DNA of 57,593 nt from JBJYKD01 sp049310025 (GTDB lineage Bacteria > Bacillota > Thermosediminibacteria > Thermosediminibacterales > Tepidanaerobacteraceae). The stretch is taken from contig NZ_JBJYKD010000019.1 of the NCBI RefSeq assembly GCF_049310025.1, positions 1 through 57,593 of the forward strand. Reading direction: 5' to 3'. The position numbers and the translations under genes are program-made. This document shows, one piece after another, positions 34,989 through 44,700 of this stretch. The notes beneath the pieces are model-generated. The model ran no database searches. It had not been told where the DNA came from and was given only the letters and a program-made list of their open reading frames with translations. Every line of letters begins with the position of its first letter. Position 1 is the first letter of the stretch.

Positions 34989-37847
34989 ATGTCGACCGAT
35001 AAAATAATCGTAAAAGGCGCGCGGGAACACAATCTAAAAAACATAGATGTGGAGATTCCCAGGAATAAACTGGTGGTAATAACAGGTCTTTCCGGTTCCG
35101 GCAAATCCACCCTTGCCTTTGACACCATATACGCCGAAGGTCAGAGGCGGTATGTGGAGTCCCTGTCGGCTTACGCACGGCAGTTTTTGGGACAGATGGA
35201 CAAACCCGATGTGGATTACATCGAAGGCCTTTCACCCGCCATTTCTATCGACCAGAAGACCACCAGCAAGAACCCCCGGTCTACGGTGGGAACCGTCACC
35301 GAGATTTACGATTACCTGAGGCTGTTATTTGCCCGCATAGGCAAGCCACACTGCCCACGGTGCGGCAAGGAGATAGCCCAGCAGACTATCGACCAGATGG
35401 TGGATGCGGTGATGGCGTTTCCTGAAGGCACCAGGATACAGGTCTTGGCCCCCGTGGTCCGCGGCAGGAAGGGTGAATACCAGAAACTGCTGGAAAAGAT
35501 AAAAAAGGACGGTTTTGTCCGGATACGGGTGGACGGAGAGATAAGGGAGGCCGGTGAGGAGATAAAGCTGGATAAAAACAAGAAGCACAACATTGAAATC
35601 ATAGTGGACCGCATTGTTTTAAAACACGGCATAGAATCGCGGCTGGCCGATTCCATCGAGACCGCCCTGGCCCACGCCGATGGCCTGGTTGTCATCGATG
35701 TGATGGGAGGCGAGGAACTGCTTTTTTCCCAGAACTTCGCCTGTGCAGACTGCGGCATCAGTCTGGAAGAGCTCACACCGCGCATGTTCTCTTTTAACAG
35801 CCCTTACGGCGCATGCCCGGTCTGCAGCGGCCTGGGGGTCAATATGGAAATCGACCCGGAACTGGTCATACCAGACAAATCCAAGTCCATAGCGGAAGGC
35901 GCCGTGGCACCATGGAACAGCAGCCCTGACGGGTATTACTTCCAGATGCTGCAGGCTCTGCTCGAGCACTACGGCTATGACGTGGACACCCCTGTAAAAG
36001 ATCTGCCGCAGGAGATGGTGGATATCATTTTATACGGCTCCGCGGAGCCTATAGAATTTTATTACGAGAGCCGCTTCAGCCGCAACACAAGGCGCTACAC
36101 GGGTTATTTTGAAGGAGTAATAAACAATCTCAAGCGTCGTTATCAGGAAACCGATTCCGAATGGTCCAGGGAAGAGATAGAAGAGTACATGAGCACAAAG
36201 CCCTGTCCCGCGTGCAAAGGAGCAAGGCTAAAACCCGAGAGCCTCGCGGTGACGGTGGGCGGAAAGTCCATAGCCGATGTTACGGCGCTTTCTGTAAGAG
36301 AAGCCGCAGGCTTTTTTGAAAATTTAAAGCTCACATCCAGGGAAGAACTGATAGCCCACCAGATCTTGAAAGAGATAAAAAACAGGCTTAAATTCCTGGC
36401 CGATGTGGGGCTTGATTACCTTACCCTGGACAGAGCTTCCGGCACCCTGTCCGGCGGAGAATCCCAGCGGATAAGGCTCGCCACTCAGATAGGTTCCCGG
36501 CTGGTGGGTGTGCTTTACATTCTGGACGAGCCCAGCATAGGCCTTCATCAGCGAGACAACGAGAGGCTTTTGAAGACATTGAAAGAGCTGAGGGATCTTG
36601 GGAATACCGTCCTGGTGGTGGAACACGACGAGGACACCATGAGGGCGGCCGATTACATTATAGATATAGGTCCCGGTGCCGGGGAACACGGCGGAACGGT
36701 TGTGGCCGCGGGCCCTGTGGAGGTTGTGGAGAGGTGCGAGGAATCCATCACCGGTCAGTACCTGAGCGGTAAAAAGCGGATACCGGTGCCGGTCAAAAGG
36801 AGAAAGCCCGACGGCCGGTGGCTGGAACTTAAAGGCTGCCGGGAGCACAACCTGAAAAATATAGATGTCAAATTCCCCGTTGGGCTTTTTGTTTGCGTGA
36901 CCGGGGTCTCCGGTTCGGGGAAGAGCACCCTGGTCAATGAGATACTTTATAAGGCCCTTAAAGAAAAGCTCTACAAAGTCAAGACAAACCCCGGAGAGTT
37001 TGACAAAATCCTGGGGATAAAGCATGTGGAGAAGGTCATAAATATAGACCAGTCCCCCATCGGCAGGACGCCCCGTTCCAATCCCGCCACTTATACCAAC
37101 GTATTTAACGACATCCGCGAGGTCTTTGCCATGACTCCGGAGGCCAGGATGAGGGGGTACAAACCCGGCCGGTTCAGCTTCAACGTCAGGGGCGGCCGGT
37201 GCGAGGCATGCAAGGGTGACGGCATAATAAAGATTGAGATGCACTTTTTAGCCGATATTTACGTCCCCTGTGAGGTGTGCAAAGGAAAGCGCTATAACCG
37301 GGAGACGCTGGAAGTCAAATACAAGGGCAGGAGCATCGCAGACGTGCTGGACATGACGGTGGACGAGGCGGCGGAGTTCTTCCAGAACATCCCCAAAATC
37401 AAGAGAAAACTGGACACCATGAAGGATGTCGGCCTTGGCTATATTAAACTGGGGCAGCCTTCCACCACGCTGTCCGGCGGAGAGGCCCAGCGCGTGAAAC
37501 TTGCTACGGAGCTTTCCAGGAAAAGCAACGGCGGAACCCTGTATATCCTCGACGAGCCCACTACGGGCCTTCATCCGGCGGATATTCAGAAGTTGCTCGA
37601 CGTGCTGCACAGGCTGGTGGATGGCGGCAGCACCGTCATAGTCATTGAACACAATCTGGACGTTATAAAGACCGCCGACTACATCATAGACCTGGGGCCC
37701 GAAGGAGGCGACATGGGCGGAAACATTGTGGCCACGGGCACGCCGGAGGAAGTGGCGGAGAACCCGGCTTCCTACACGGGGCAGTTTTTAAAAAAGGTGC
37801 TGAACAGCAGGAATTATATCAATGAAAGACTTGCGGCGGCCGAATGA
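34989..37847 (+). CDS. uvrA: Excinuclease ABC subunit A
   Basis: A 952-residue damage-recognition ATPase with two ABC modules (Walker A GLSGSGKSTLAFDT near 32 and GVSGSGKSTLVNEI near 640; two signature LSGGE motifs). It has the UvrA zinc modules: CPRCGKE, CADCG with CPVCSG, CPACKG, and CEACKG with CEVCKG. Family length is normal. The ATG at 34989 has only a weak GAGAGTGAT ribosome site. The gap from uvrB is 101 bases without a clear terminator, so cotranscription under the LexA-like box is likely. Confidence 0.97.
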   Translation: MSTDKIIVKGAREHNLKNIDVEIPRNKLVVITGLSGSGKSTLAFDTIYAEGQRRYVESLSAYARQFLGQMDKPDVDYIEGLSPAISIDQKTTSKNPRSTVGTVTEIYDYLRLLFARIGKPHCPRCGKEIAQQTIDQMVDAVMAFPEGTRIQVLAPVVRGRKGEYQKLLEKIKKDGFVRIRVDGEIREAGEEIKLDKNKKHNIEIIVDRIVLKHGIESRLADSIETALAHADGLVVIDVMGGEELLFSQNFACADCGISLEELTPRMFSFNSPYGACPVCSGLGVNMEIDPELVIPDKSKSIAEGAVAPWNSSPDGYYFQMLQALLEHYGYDVDTPVKDLPQEMVDIILYGSAEPIEFYYESRFSRNTRRYTGYFEGVINNLKRRYQETDSEWSREEIEEYMSTKPCPACKGARLKPESLAVTVGGKSIADVTALSVREAAGFFENLKLTSREELIAHQILKEIKNRLKFLADVGLDYLTLDRASGTLSGGESQRIRLATQIGSRLVGVLYILDEPSIGLHQRDNERLLKTLKELRDLGNTVLVVEHDEDTMRAADYIIDIGPGAGEHGGTVVAAGPVEVVERCEESITGQYLSGKKRIPVPVKRRKPDGRWLELKGCREHNLKNIDVKFPVGLFVCVTGVSGSGKSTLVNEILYKALKEKLYKVKTNPGEFDKILGIKHVEKVINIDQSPIGRTPRSNPATYTNVFNDIREVFAMTPEARMRGYKPGRFSFNVRGGRCEACKGDGIIKIEMHFLADIYVPCEVCKGKRYNRETLEVKYKGRSIADVLDMTVDEAAEFFQNIPKIKRKLDTMKDVGLGYIKLGQPSTTLSGGEAQRVKLATELSRKSNGGTLYILDEPTTGLHPADIQKLLDVLHRLVDGGSTVIVIEHNLDVIKTADYIIDLGPEGGDMGGNIVATGTPEEVAENPASYTGQFLKKVLNSRNYINERLAAAE

Positions 37848-38136
37848 CCGCTGCCGTGGAACAACACAAGGCCCGAGTGAAAAAGCTCATGTTCTGCCTG
37901 CAGTCTGCACACATACATTTATCCCGCTTATTCCCCTTGCTTTGGGGTGTTATGGCGTGAAAGTTTAAAGCCGGGAATGATTGCAACAAATTTCTAGCAG
38001 GTATTGACAGGTGCGACTCTCTTTGCTATAATTCCAAGTAATCATATAGGGTATTATGGGATTGCCAAAATCGATAGTGGCGGCCGGAAAAATTTGATGT
38101 TAACGAATTACTTAATCTCATAATACAAATCGAATA
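37848..38136. other. Intergenic region after uvrA
   Basis: No gene seen. The second half carries the consensus promoter at 38004-38032 and the leader leading to the palindrome and S-box riboswitch that follow. No clear terminator for uvrA is visible. Confidence 0.5.
38004..38032 (+). promoter_or_regulatory. Sigma-A promoter of the S-box-controlled transporter operon
   Basis: Perfect consensus: TTGACA (38004-38009), 17-base spacer, TATAAT (38027-38032). About 120 nt of leader separate it from the riboswitch. Confidence 0.88.
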
Positions 38137-38152
38137 CAGTTTCGCGAAACTG
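38137..38152. promoter_or_regulatory. Perfect 16-bp palindrome in the transporter leader
   Basis: CAGTTTCGCGAAACTG is self-complementary over all 16 bases. It lies between the promoter and the S-box riboswitch. It may be an operator for a dimeric repressor or a small RNA hairpin; unidentified. Confidence 0.5.
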
Positions 38153-38160
38153 AATAAAAA

Positions 38161-38283
38161 CTCTCTTATCCAGAGAGGCGGAGGGACTGGCCCAATGAAG
38201 CCCGGCAACAGCTCAAACAGCAAGTGGTTTGAGAAATGTGCCAATTCCTGCAGAATGAGTTTTTCATTCTGATAGATAAGAGG
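38161..38283 (+). ncRNA. SAM-I (S-box) riboswitch of the transporter operon
   Basis: Canonical elements: CTCTTATCCAGAGAGGCGG, AGGGACTGGCCCAATGAAGC, CCGGCAACA, a P3 arm, TGTGCCAATTCC, TGCAGAATGAG-type P4 and the closing GATAGATAAGAG. P1 pairs 38163-38170 with 38275-38282. Confidence 0.96.
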
Positions 38284-38300
38284 GGGTGCATGCTAGCTGT

Positions 38301-38335
38301 AGCCTCTTCTGTCTATCAGAAGAGGCTAAATTTTT
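38301..38335 (+). terminator. S-box-controlled terminator before the transporter genes
   Basis: Perfect 10-base stem AGCCTCTTCT/AGAAGAGGCT with a 7-base loop, then AAATTTTT. It lies between the riboswitch and the ribosome site of the first gene. Confidence 0.85.
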
Positions 38336-38353
38336 ATGACGGAGGAATAAAAA

Positions 38354-39427
38354 ATGATGAAAAAACTGATTGTTATTGCGGTTATAGCTACTTTATTGGC
38401 ATCCTTTACTGCAGGCTGCGGTAAAGCCAAAGAAACTGAAGAAACTAAAAGTACAGCCGCGCCAGCCGGAGAAACAACAAAGATCAAGGTTGCTCACCTT
38501 CCCATTCCTGGCCAGGCTCTGTATTACATAGCCCGGGCTGAAGGTTTCTTTGCGGAAGAAAACCTGGACGTGGAACTGATACCAATTAAAAAATCAGCCG
38601 AAGTCTATAATCTGCTTCAGGCCGGCAAAGTGGATGTGGGTTCCGCGGGAACCGCCGCCCCTCTGACCTTCATTTCTAAAGGGGCGCCTTTTACGATTGT
38701 TGGGGGGCTCCTTGGTGAGGGCAGCGCCATCGTAGTACCTGCTGACTCATCCATTAAAGAGATTAAGGATCTTAAGGACAAGAAAATTGCCACTGTCCGC
38801 ATGGCTACTGGCGACATTGTAGTCAAAGCCCAGCTTATAAAAGACGGTCTGAAGCCAGAAGATCTTGAATATGTTGAATTTCCTTCGGCCACAGATTCCC
38901 TGGCAGCTCTGCAATCCGGCAAGGTGGATGCTGCCATCTCTTGGCCCCCTTACTCCGATGCTGCCATTAAGACCGGAGAGATTAAGGTTCTCAAGTGGAC
39001 AGGTGACATGGCTCCCGGTCACCCCTGCTGCCGGGTTGTTTTCAACAATGACTTCGTTGCCAAAAACCCTGAGGCTGTGGTCAGTTTCCTAAAAGCTCTG
39101 ATTAAAGCCGAGAAGTTTTTTAACGAAAACCCTGAAGAGAGTCTGAATATCGTAGCTGATGCCTTAAAGGTTGACAAAGATACCATCCGGGCTACCTTGG
39201 TAGACGAGAAGACCAGCCTGATTTCAGCAGACCCCAACAAGAAGGCGGTTTTTGAATTCTACGAAAATATGAAGAAAGTCGGATACCTGGAGCCGAACGC
39301 TAAAGACCCCGCAGGTAACATCGATACCAGCTTCTACAGGAAAGCCCTAAACGAGCTGGTCCAAGCCAACCCGGATGATGCATTCTACAGGAAAGCTTTG
39401 GAGAACTATCAGAAAAACAATGAATAA
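38354..39427 (+). CDS. SsuA/TauA-type ABC transporter substrate-binding lipoprotein
   Basis: A 357-residue lipoprotein. The signal peptide ends at TAGC (Cys about 23), followed by an acidic linker. The NMT1/SsuA-type fold begins KIKVAHLPIPGQALYYIARAEGFF. The ligand pocket region includes GSAGTAAPL and an unusual Cys pair in GHPCCRVVF. GGAGG lies 8 bases ahead of the ATG. Control by a SAM riboswitch implies that the cargo feeds sulfur or methionine metabolism, for example a sulfonate, but the substrate is inferred from regulation, not from residues. The C-terminus contains a short internal repeat (DTSFYRKALNELVQANP / DDAFYRKALENYQKN). Confidence 0.88.
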   Translation: MMKKLIVIAVIATLLASFTAGCGKAKETEETKSTAAPAGETTKIKVAHLPIPGQALYYIARAEGFFAEENLDVELIPIKKSAEVYNLLQAGKVDVGSAGTAAPLTFISKGAPFTIVGGLLGEGSAIVVPADSSIKEIKDLKDKKIATVRMATGDIVVKAQLIKDGLKPEDLEYVEFPSATDSLAALQSGKVDAAISWPPYSDAAIKTGEIKVLKWTGDMAPGHPCCRVVFNNDFVAKNPEAVVSFLKALIKAEKFFNENPEESLNIVADALKVDKDTIRATLVDEKTSLISADPNKKAVFEFYENMKKVGYLEPNAKDPAGNIDTSFYRKALNELVQANPDDAFYRKALENYQKNNE

Positions 39428-39515
39428 GCCTTTGCTGCAGGCCCTCTGCATAATTTTGGCCCCATGGGGCTTATGGCTATTGAGTTCGCAGGTGATTTAA
39501 CGAAGGAGGGGAACC

Positions 39516-40382
39516 ATGGTAGAGATCAGTATTCGTAATATTGAAATGTATTTCCCAGTCAACAAAGTGCCGGTCAAGGTCTTGGACGGGGTAAACTTGG
39601 ATATCCATAAGGGGGAGTTTGTCAGCATCATAGGGCCCAGCGGCTGCGGCAAAAGCACCCTCATTAGCCTGGTGGCCGGGCTCCAGTTCCCCAACAGCGG
39701 TGAAGTATCAGTCAACAATCGGAAGGTGACCGGTCCTGGCTCTGACCGCGGAGTGGTATTTCAAGATTATACCCTCTTTCCGTGGATGACCACCCTGGAA
39801 AACATCGTTTTTGCCCTGGAAGAAGTGGAAAAAGGTTTGAGTAAAAAAGACTTACGGGTCAAAGCACGACAATTCCTGGATATCGTGGGCTTAGGAGATT
39901 TTGCCAATAACTACCCCGGCGAACTTTCCGGCGGCATGCAGCAGCGGGTAGCCATCGCCCGAGCCTTTGCCTTAAATCCCAGAATATTGTTGATGGATGA
40001 GCCTTTCGGGGCTGCCGATGCCCTGACCAGAGTCCATCTCCAGGACCTCCTCCTGCATCTTTGGGAATCTGACCGCAAGACCGTTTTATTAGTAACCCAC
40101 GATATAGACGAGGCCCTAATCCTGTCCGACCGGATCGTGGTTATGACTCGACGGCCAAGCAGGGTTAAACAGATAGTTGAGGTTAATTTTGAGCGTCCGA
40201 GAAACCGGACCGGCCTTACACGGTCTTCCGAATATATCGCTTTAAAATCCCATCTATTATCTTTACTTTATGACGAATTATCCGAACCTTTAGCACAACA
40301 AAAGGAGAAGCTTGAGATTATGGGTGAGCTGTTAGGAAAGGGGGTATCCAAGCAATGTACAGCAAAACAGTTACCAGACTAG
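39516..40382 (+). CDS. SsuB/TauB-type ABC transporter ATP-binding protein
   Basis: A 288-residue ATPase with Walker A GPSGCGKSTL, Q-loop VFQDYTLFPWMTTLEN, signature LSGGMQQRVAIARAF and Walker B ILLMDEPFGAAD, typical of the nitrate/sulfonate/taurine importer group. AAGGAGGGG precedes the ATG. The last 28 bases overlap the permease gene, so translation is probably coupled. Confidence 0.92.
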   Translation: MVEISIRNIEMYFPVNKVPVKVLDGVNLDIHKGEFVSIIGPSGCGKSTLISLVAGLQFPNSGEVSVNNRKVTGPGSDRGVVFQDYTLFPWMTTLENIVFALEEVEKGLSKKDLRVKARQFLDIVGLGDFANNYPGELSGGMQQRVAIARAFALNPRILLMDEPFGAADALTRVHLQDLLLHLWESDRKTVLLVTHDIDEALILSDRIVVMTRRPSRVKQIVEVNFERPRNRTGLTRSSEYIALKSHLLSLLYDELSEPLAQQKEKLEIMGELLGKGVSKQCTAKQLPD

Positions 40383-41311
40383 GTGCGGCCATCATTTGGC
40401 TTGCCTTGCTGGCAGTGGTGCAGGTTCCGGATGCTGCGGAGCAGCAGATTGAATCAAAAGTCTTGTATACCGGGCTTATATTGGGTATACTTGGATACCT
40501 TGCTTTTATCAACTGCTTAAACGCAGGAGGCAGGGTCGACGATGATTACCTTCAAAACAAAAGTGATGTTCTAAGCATTATAGGCATTATAATCTTAACC
40601 TGGGAAATAACCGTTGCCAAACTGGGGCTTGGGTCCCCCATCTTCTGGATTGCCCCCGCCAAAGTGCTGGTGGCTTTATATGAAGACCTGAGCTTTCTGA
40701 GTCAAAGTTTTCTCAGTTCTATGAAGCTGCTGCTTGGAGGTTATTTTCTGGCACTGCTATCTGCCATCCCCTTGGGACTTTGGATCGGCTGGAACAGGAG
40801 GCTGCTGCTGGCGGTATACCCCATCACCAAGATCGCTTCTCCGATCCCCCCTACGGTCTTACTTCCTTATGCCTTGATGATTTTTAAAACCATCGACCAA
40901 GCGGCAATGTTCATCATCTTCATCGGTGCTTTCTGGCCGGTACTAATCAACACTCTTCACGGGGTTTTTAATGTTGATTACAGGCTGATTAACTCAGCAA
41001 AAAGCTTTGGGATAAGCAATGGCAAATTGCTGCTCCGGGTACTGCTGCCCGGGGCAGCCCCCGGTATTTTCTCCGGAGCCATGGTGGGTCTGGTTCTTTC
41101 CTTCATTATGCTGACCGTAGCCGAAATGGTGGGTGCTGATGCCGGCCTGGGTTATTATGTTTCATACTATGCCGATATGACAGAATTTGACAAGGTCTTG
41201 GCAGGCATTATCTTCATCGGTATTGTGGTCACAGGTGTGGTCTATATATTTGATAAGATTCGGCACTACTGCCTGCGCTGGCAGAGAAATTCAAAAAATA
41301 TATATACATAA
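40355..41311 (+). CDS. SsuC/TauC-type ABC transporter permease
   Basis: A 318-residue permease. Six core helices with the EAA-type loop (NSAKSFGISNGKLLLRVLLPGAAPG) occupy about residues 110-300. The N-terminal 95 residues add two extra hydrophobic segments and a hydrophilic connector not usual for SsuC. AGGGGG lies upstream of the ATG. Last gene of the riboswitch-controlled operon; no good terminator follows. Confidence 0.9.
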   Translation: MYSKTVTRLGAAIIWLALLAVVQVPDAAEQQIESKVLYTGLILGILGYLAFINCLNAGGRVDDDYLQNKSDVLSIIGIIILTWEITVAKLGLGSPIFWIAPAKVLVALYEDLSFLSQSFLSSMKLLLGGYFLALLSAIPLGLWIGWNRRLLLAVYPITKIASPIPPTVLLPYALMIFKTIDQAAMFIIFIGAFWPVLINTLHGVFNVDYRLINSAKSFGISNGKLLLRVLLPGAAPGIFSGAMVGLVLSFIMLTVAEMVGADAGLGYYVSYYADMTEFDKVLAGIIFIGIVVTGVVYIFDKIRHYCLRWQRNSKNIYT

Positions 41312-41398
41312 TATTGACGATGTAAAGCGCCAAAAGATGTAGAGCGGGTTATAGGGCTATTGCGTCGCGAAATAACCACACGAAATAACTCCAGGCTC

Positions 41399-41427
41399 TT
41401 GACATATTTCATTCGGTATGGTAATAT
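41399..41427 (+). promoter_or_regulatory. Sigma-A promoter of tRNA-Leu
   Basis: TTGACA (41399-41404), 17-base spacer, TAATAT (41422-41427). The start of transcription would lie about 13 bases before the tRNA. Confidence 0.85.
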
Positions 41428-41446
41428 AATTTCTGCATTATGAAGT

Positions 41447-41534
41447 GCCGAAGTGGTGGAATTGGCAGACGCGCTAGATTCAGGGTCTAGTGTGCATTAC
41501 GCACGTAGGGGTTCGAATCCCCTCTTCGGCACCA
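41447..41534 (+). tRNA. tRNA-Leu (anticodon CAG)
   Basis: Acceptor arms GCCGAAG and CTTCGGC pair perfectly and the ACCA end is encoded. The anticodon stem CTAGA/TCTAG carries loop TTCAGGG (anticodon CAG). The long variable arm (TGTGCATTACGCACG) is typical of class II tRNA-Leu. The T-arm GGGGTTCGAATCCCC is canonical. Confidence 0.97.
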
Positions 41535-41716
41535 ACCCCAATTTACAGCACATGCCATAGTTTAATAAATTATTAATAAATATGGTTGTAGTAGATTGCA
41601 CTTTTTTAAAAATAAAATTTTCGTTACATAACACTTTTTGAAAGATGCGGTAACGGATTTCTATGCCGTTATAAAAGATTATACACATTCAAGCCTTAAA
41701 AATTTTAAGAGAAGCA

Positions 41717-41755
41717 CCACCCCCTTGCCTTTAAAAAGGTGGGTGGCTCTTTTTA
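41717..41755 (+). terminator. Terminator or attenuator just upstream of addB
   Basis: CCACCCCCTT (41717-41726) pairs with AAGG-T-GGGTGG (41736-41746), with one bulged base, followed by CTCTTTTTATTT. It lies only about 16 bases ahead of the addB start and may either end the tRNA transcript or attenuate addB. Confidence 0.75.
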
Positions 41756-41770
41756 TTTGGAGGATAAAAC

Positions 41771-44700
41771 ATGAGCCTCAGGATTATTTATGGCCGGGCT
41801 GGAACCGGTAAAACTAGGCTTTGCCTCGATGAAATCAGACAAAGACTTACGGAAAAGGGAGACTTTCCGCTTATTTTACTCGTCCCGGAACAATTTTCCC
41901 TTGAGGCGGAAAAGAATATTTCGGGCATTGCGGAAGAAGGCGGACTTATAAGAGTCCAGGTGCTCAGCTTTAAACGTATGGCCCAGAGGGTCCTGAGCGA
42001 AGTGGGCGGGATTTCTTTTAAGCATATAGACCGGGCCGGAAAATGCATGATCCTTTACAGGATTTTCAAAGAAAAAAGCGGAGAGCTCAGGGTTTTCAAA
42101 AGAGCCTCGGCCAGAAAGGGTTTTGTACCGGAAGTCATAGAGCTTTTCGAGGAGCTGAAGCGATACGGCATTTCCTGCAGCAAACTACAGGCGGCAAAGG
42201 ATGGCCTTTCCGATAGTTCGCCGTTAAAAAACAAGCTCTCGGACATAGTCCTGATATTTGAGGAATTCGAAAAAAGGCTTCACCGGGAATACATAGACCA
42301 GGAGGACGACATTTTCCTTCTCGCTCAAAAGCTTCCGGAGTCAAAAGAACTTGACGGTGCGGAAATATGGATAGACGGCTTTTCAGGGTTTACTCCCCAG
42401 GAATACCGCGTGATTGCGGAACTCTTTAAAAAAGCAAGAAGGGTAAACGTGACCGTATGCGCCGACTTTTTAAGTGAAATTTATGACATTGACGAGACGG
42501 ATGTATTCTTCCCCACCAAGCTTTCAGCCGCCAGGCTGATTAAAATGGCAAAGGATGAAGGCATAGAAGTGGAGCGGGCGGTTTCGCTGAACGATAAGAG
42601 CCCCGTGAGGTTCGAGGGCAGCGCCGAACTAAAACACCTTGAATCCCAATTTTTTGCCTTCCCTTACAGAAAGTTCAGGGAAAAGACGCGCGATATCGAA
42701 ATTTTTTATGCAAAAAACATGTACTCGGAAGCCGAAGCCGTCGCACGGGCTATTGTGGGGCTTTCAAGGGAAAGGGGGCTTCGCTTCCGCGACATGGCGG
42801 TGTTGTGCGGCGACCTGGAGGCGTATGAAGGCGTAATTTCCGCCGTTTTTAGCGAGTACGACATCCCTTTTTTCATTGACAGGAAGAGGGGCATTATGGA
42901 CCACCCCCTGGTTATGCTGATTACATCCGCCCTTGAAATTTACTCTAAAAATTGGTCCTGCGAGCCGGTTTTTCGCTATCTAAAGACCGGCCTTGCCGGA
43001 ATTCCCGCCGCCGACGTCGACTTAATCGAAAACTACGTGCTGGCATACGGCATAAGGGGGAACATGTGGACAAAAGATCGGGACTGGGAATTTAATTTCA
43101 GTTCCGCCTTTGACGAAGAGGAAAAGGCTTACGACGAAGAAACCCTGAAAAGAATAAATTCAATAAGAAAAAAAATAGTCGGCCCTCTTGCCGGCTTTCA
43201 TCAAAAAATCAAGGGTAGAAGGAAGGCCGTTGATATATGCACGGCGCTGTTCGAATTTTTATGCGATTTGGACGTCTTAAACAGGATTGACGACCTTGTG
43301 GAGGAATTCAAGGAGCAGGGAAGGCTGGACCTTGCCGCCGAATACGGCCGAATCTGGAATATAGCGATGCAGGTGTTGGACCAGGTGGTAAGAGCCATGG
43401 GAGATACCCTGATGAACGTGGAGGAGTTCACGGAAGTGCTTGCGCTGGGCTTTGAAAGTTTCAAGCTGGGCCTCATTCCTCCATCCTTAGACCAGGTGCT
43501 TGTGGGGAGCATCGAAAGATCCAAATGCGATGAAGTGAGGGCGCTTTTCATAGTCGGCGCCAATGACGGCAGGTTTCCCAGGGCAAAACTTAAAGAAGGG
43601 ATTCTGAGCGATGAAGACAGGAAAACCCTGCAGGACCATAATATCGAACTTGCCCCTGATTCCAAGTCAAAGGCCTTCGAAGAGCAGTATCTGGTATATT
43701 TCGCCTTCACCCGGGCGTCGGGTTACCTGAGAATCAGCTTTCCCGTGGCCGACAGCCGGGGCAGAGCCCTGAGACCGTCAATGGTGCTATCCCGGTTGAA
43801 GAGGGTATTCCCGCACATAACCGTTGAGAGCGACCTGGTGGAGAGCGATTCAGACGGGGAAAATCTGGAGCGGGTGACTCTGCCGGTTCCCACGTTTAAC
43901 GAGCTTGTTTCCAATCTGAGAAAGCATATAACCAGGGGAAAAATGAATCCCCTGTGGTGGGATGTCTACGGATGGTACACAGGAGATGAACGCTGGCTTA
44001 AAAAATGCGAGGAAATAACGGCAGGGTTGTTTTATAAAAACTCCGTCCAGCCGCTGGGTCGGGAGCGGGCAAAGAGGCTCTACAGGGCGCCGGTGCGATC
44101 CAGCGTGTCCAGGATGGAAAAATACGCATCATGCCCTTTTTCGTATTTCGCCAGGTACGGCCTGAAGGCCCGGGAACGGCGGGTATATGAGATCACCGCG
44201 CCGGACCTCGGAAGCTTTATGCACCTCGTAATAGACAGATTTTCCAAGCTTGTGGAAGAAGAAAAAATCTCCTGGCGGGACCTTGAAATGGAATTTATAG
44301 AAAACACCGTATCGACGATAGTGGACCAGATCGTTTCAGACATGTCCGGCGCCATTTTTGCCAGCTCTTCCCGCTACGGATATCTGGCACGAAGGCTGAA
44401 AAAGATGCTGGCCCGTACCATGTGGATGATTGTGAAGCATATAAAAATGGGAAAATTCCTGCCGGTGGGGTATGAGCTCTCATTTGGCATGCAGGGCGGC
44501 CTCCCGCCGGTGGAGCTTGAACTGGAATCCGGCGAAAAGATAATCCTCACCGGAAAGGTGGACAGGGTCGATGTGCTGGAGACCGGTGAGGGAACGTATA
44601 TAAGGATTATCGATTACAAGTCCGGGAACAAGGATTTTGACCTGTCAGACGTTTATTACGGCATCGACCTGCAGCTGGTGGCATACCTGGGAGCTCTTAC

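Noticed and set aside
36324..37244. Minus-strand frame of 306 codons
   Set aside because: Shadow of uvrA zinc and ATPase regions.
41497..41688. Minus-strand reading frame of 63 codons ending over the tRNA
   Set aside because: Its C-terminal codons are the antisense of tRNA-Leu, a well-known false protein pattern (GFEPLRA).
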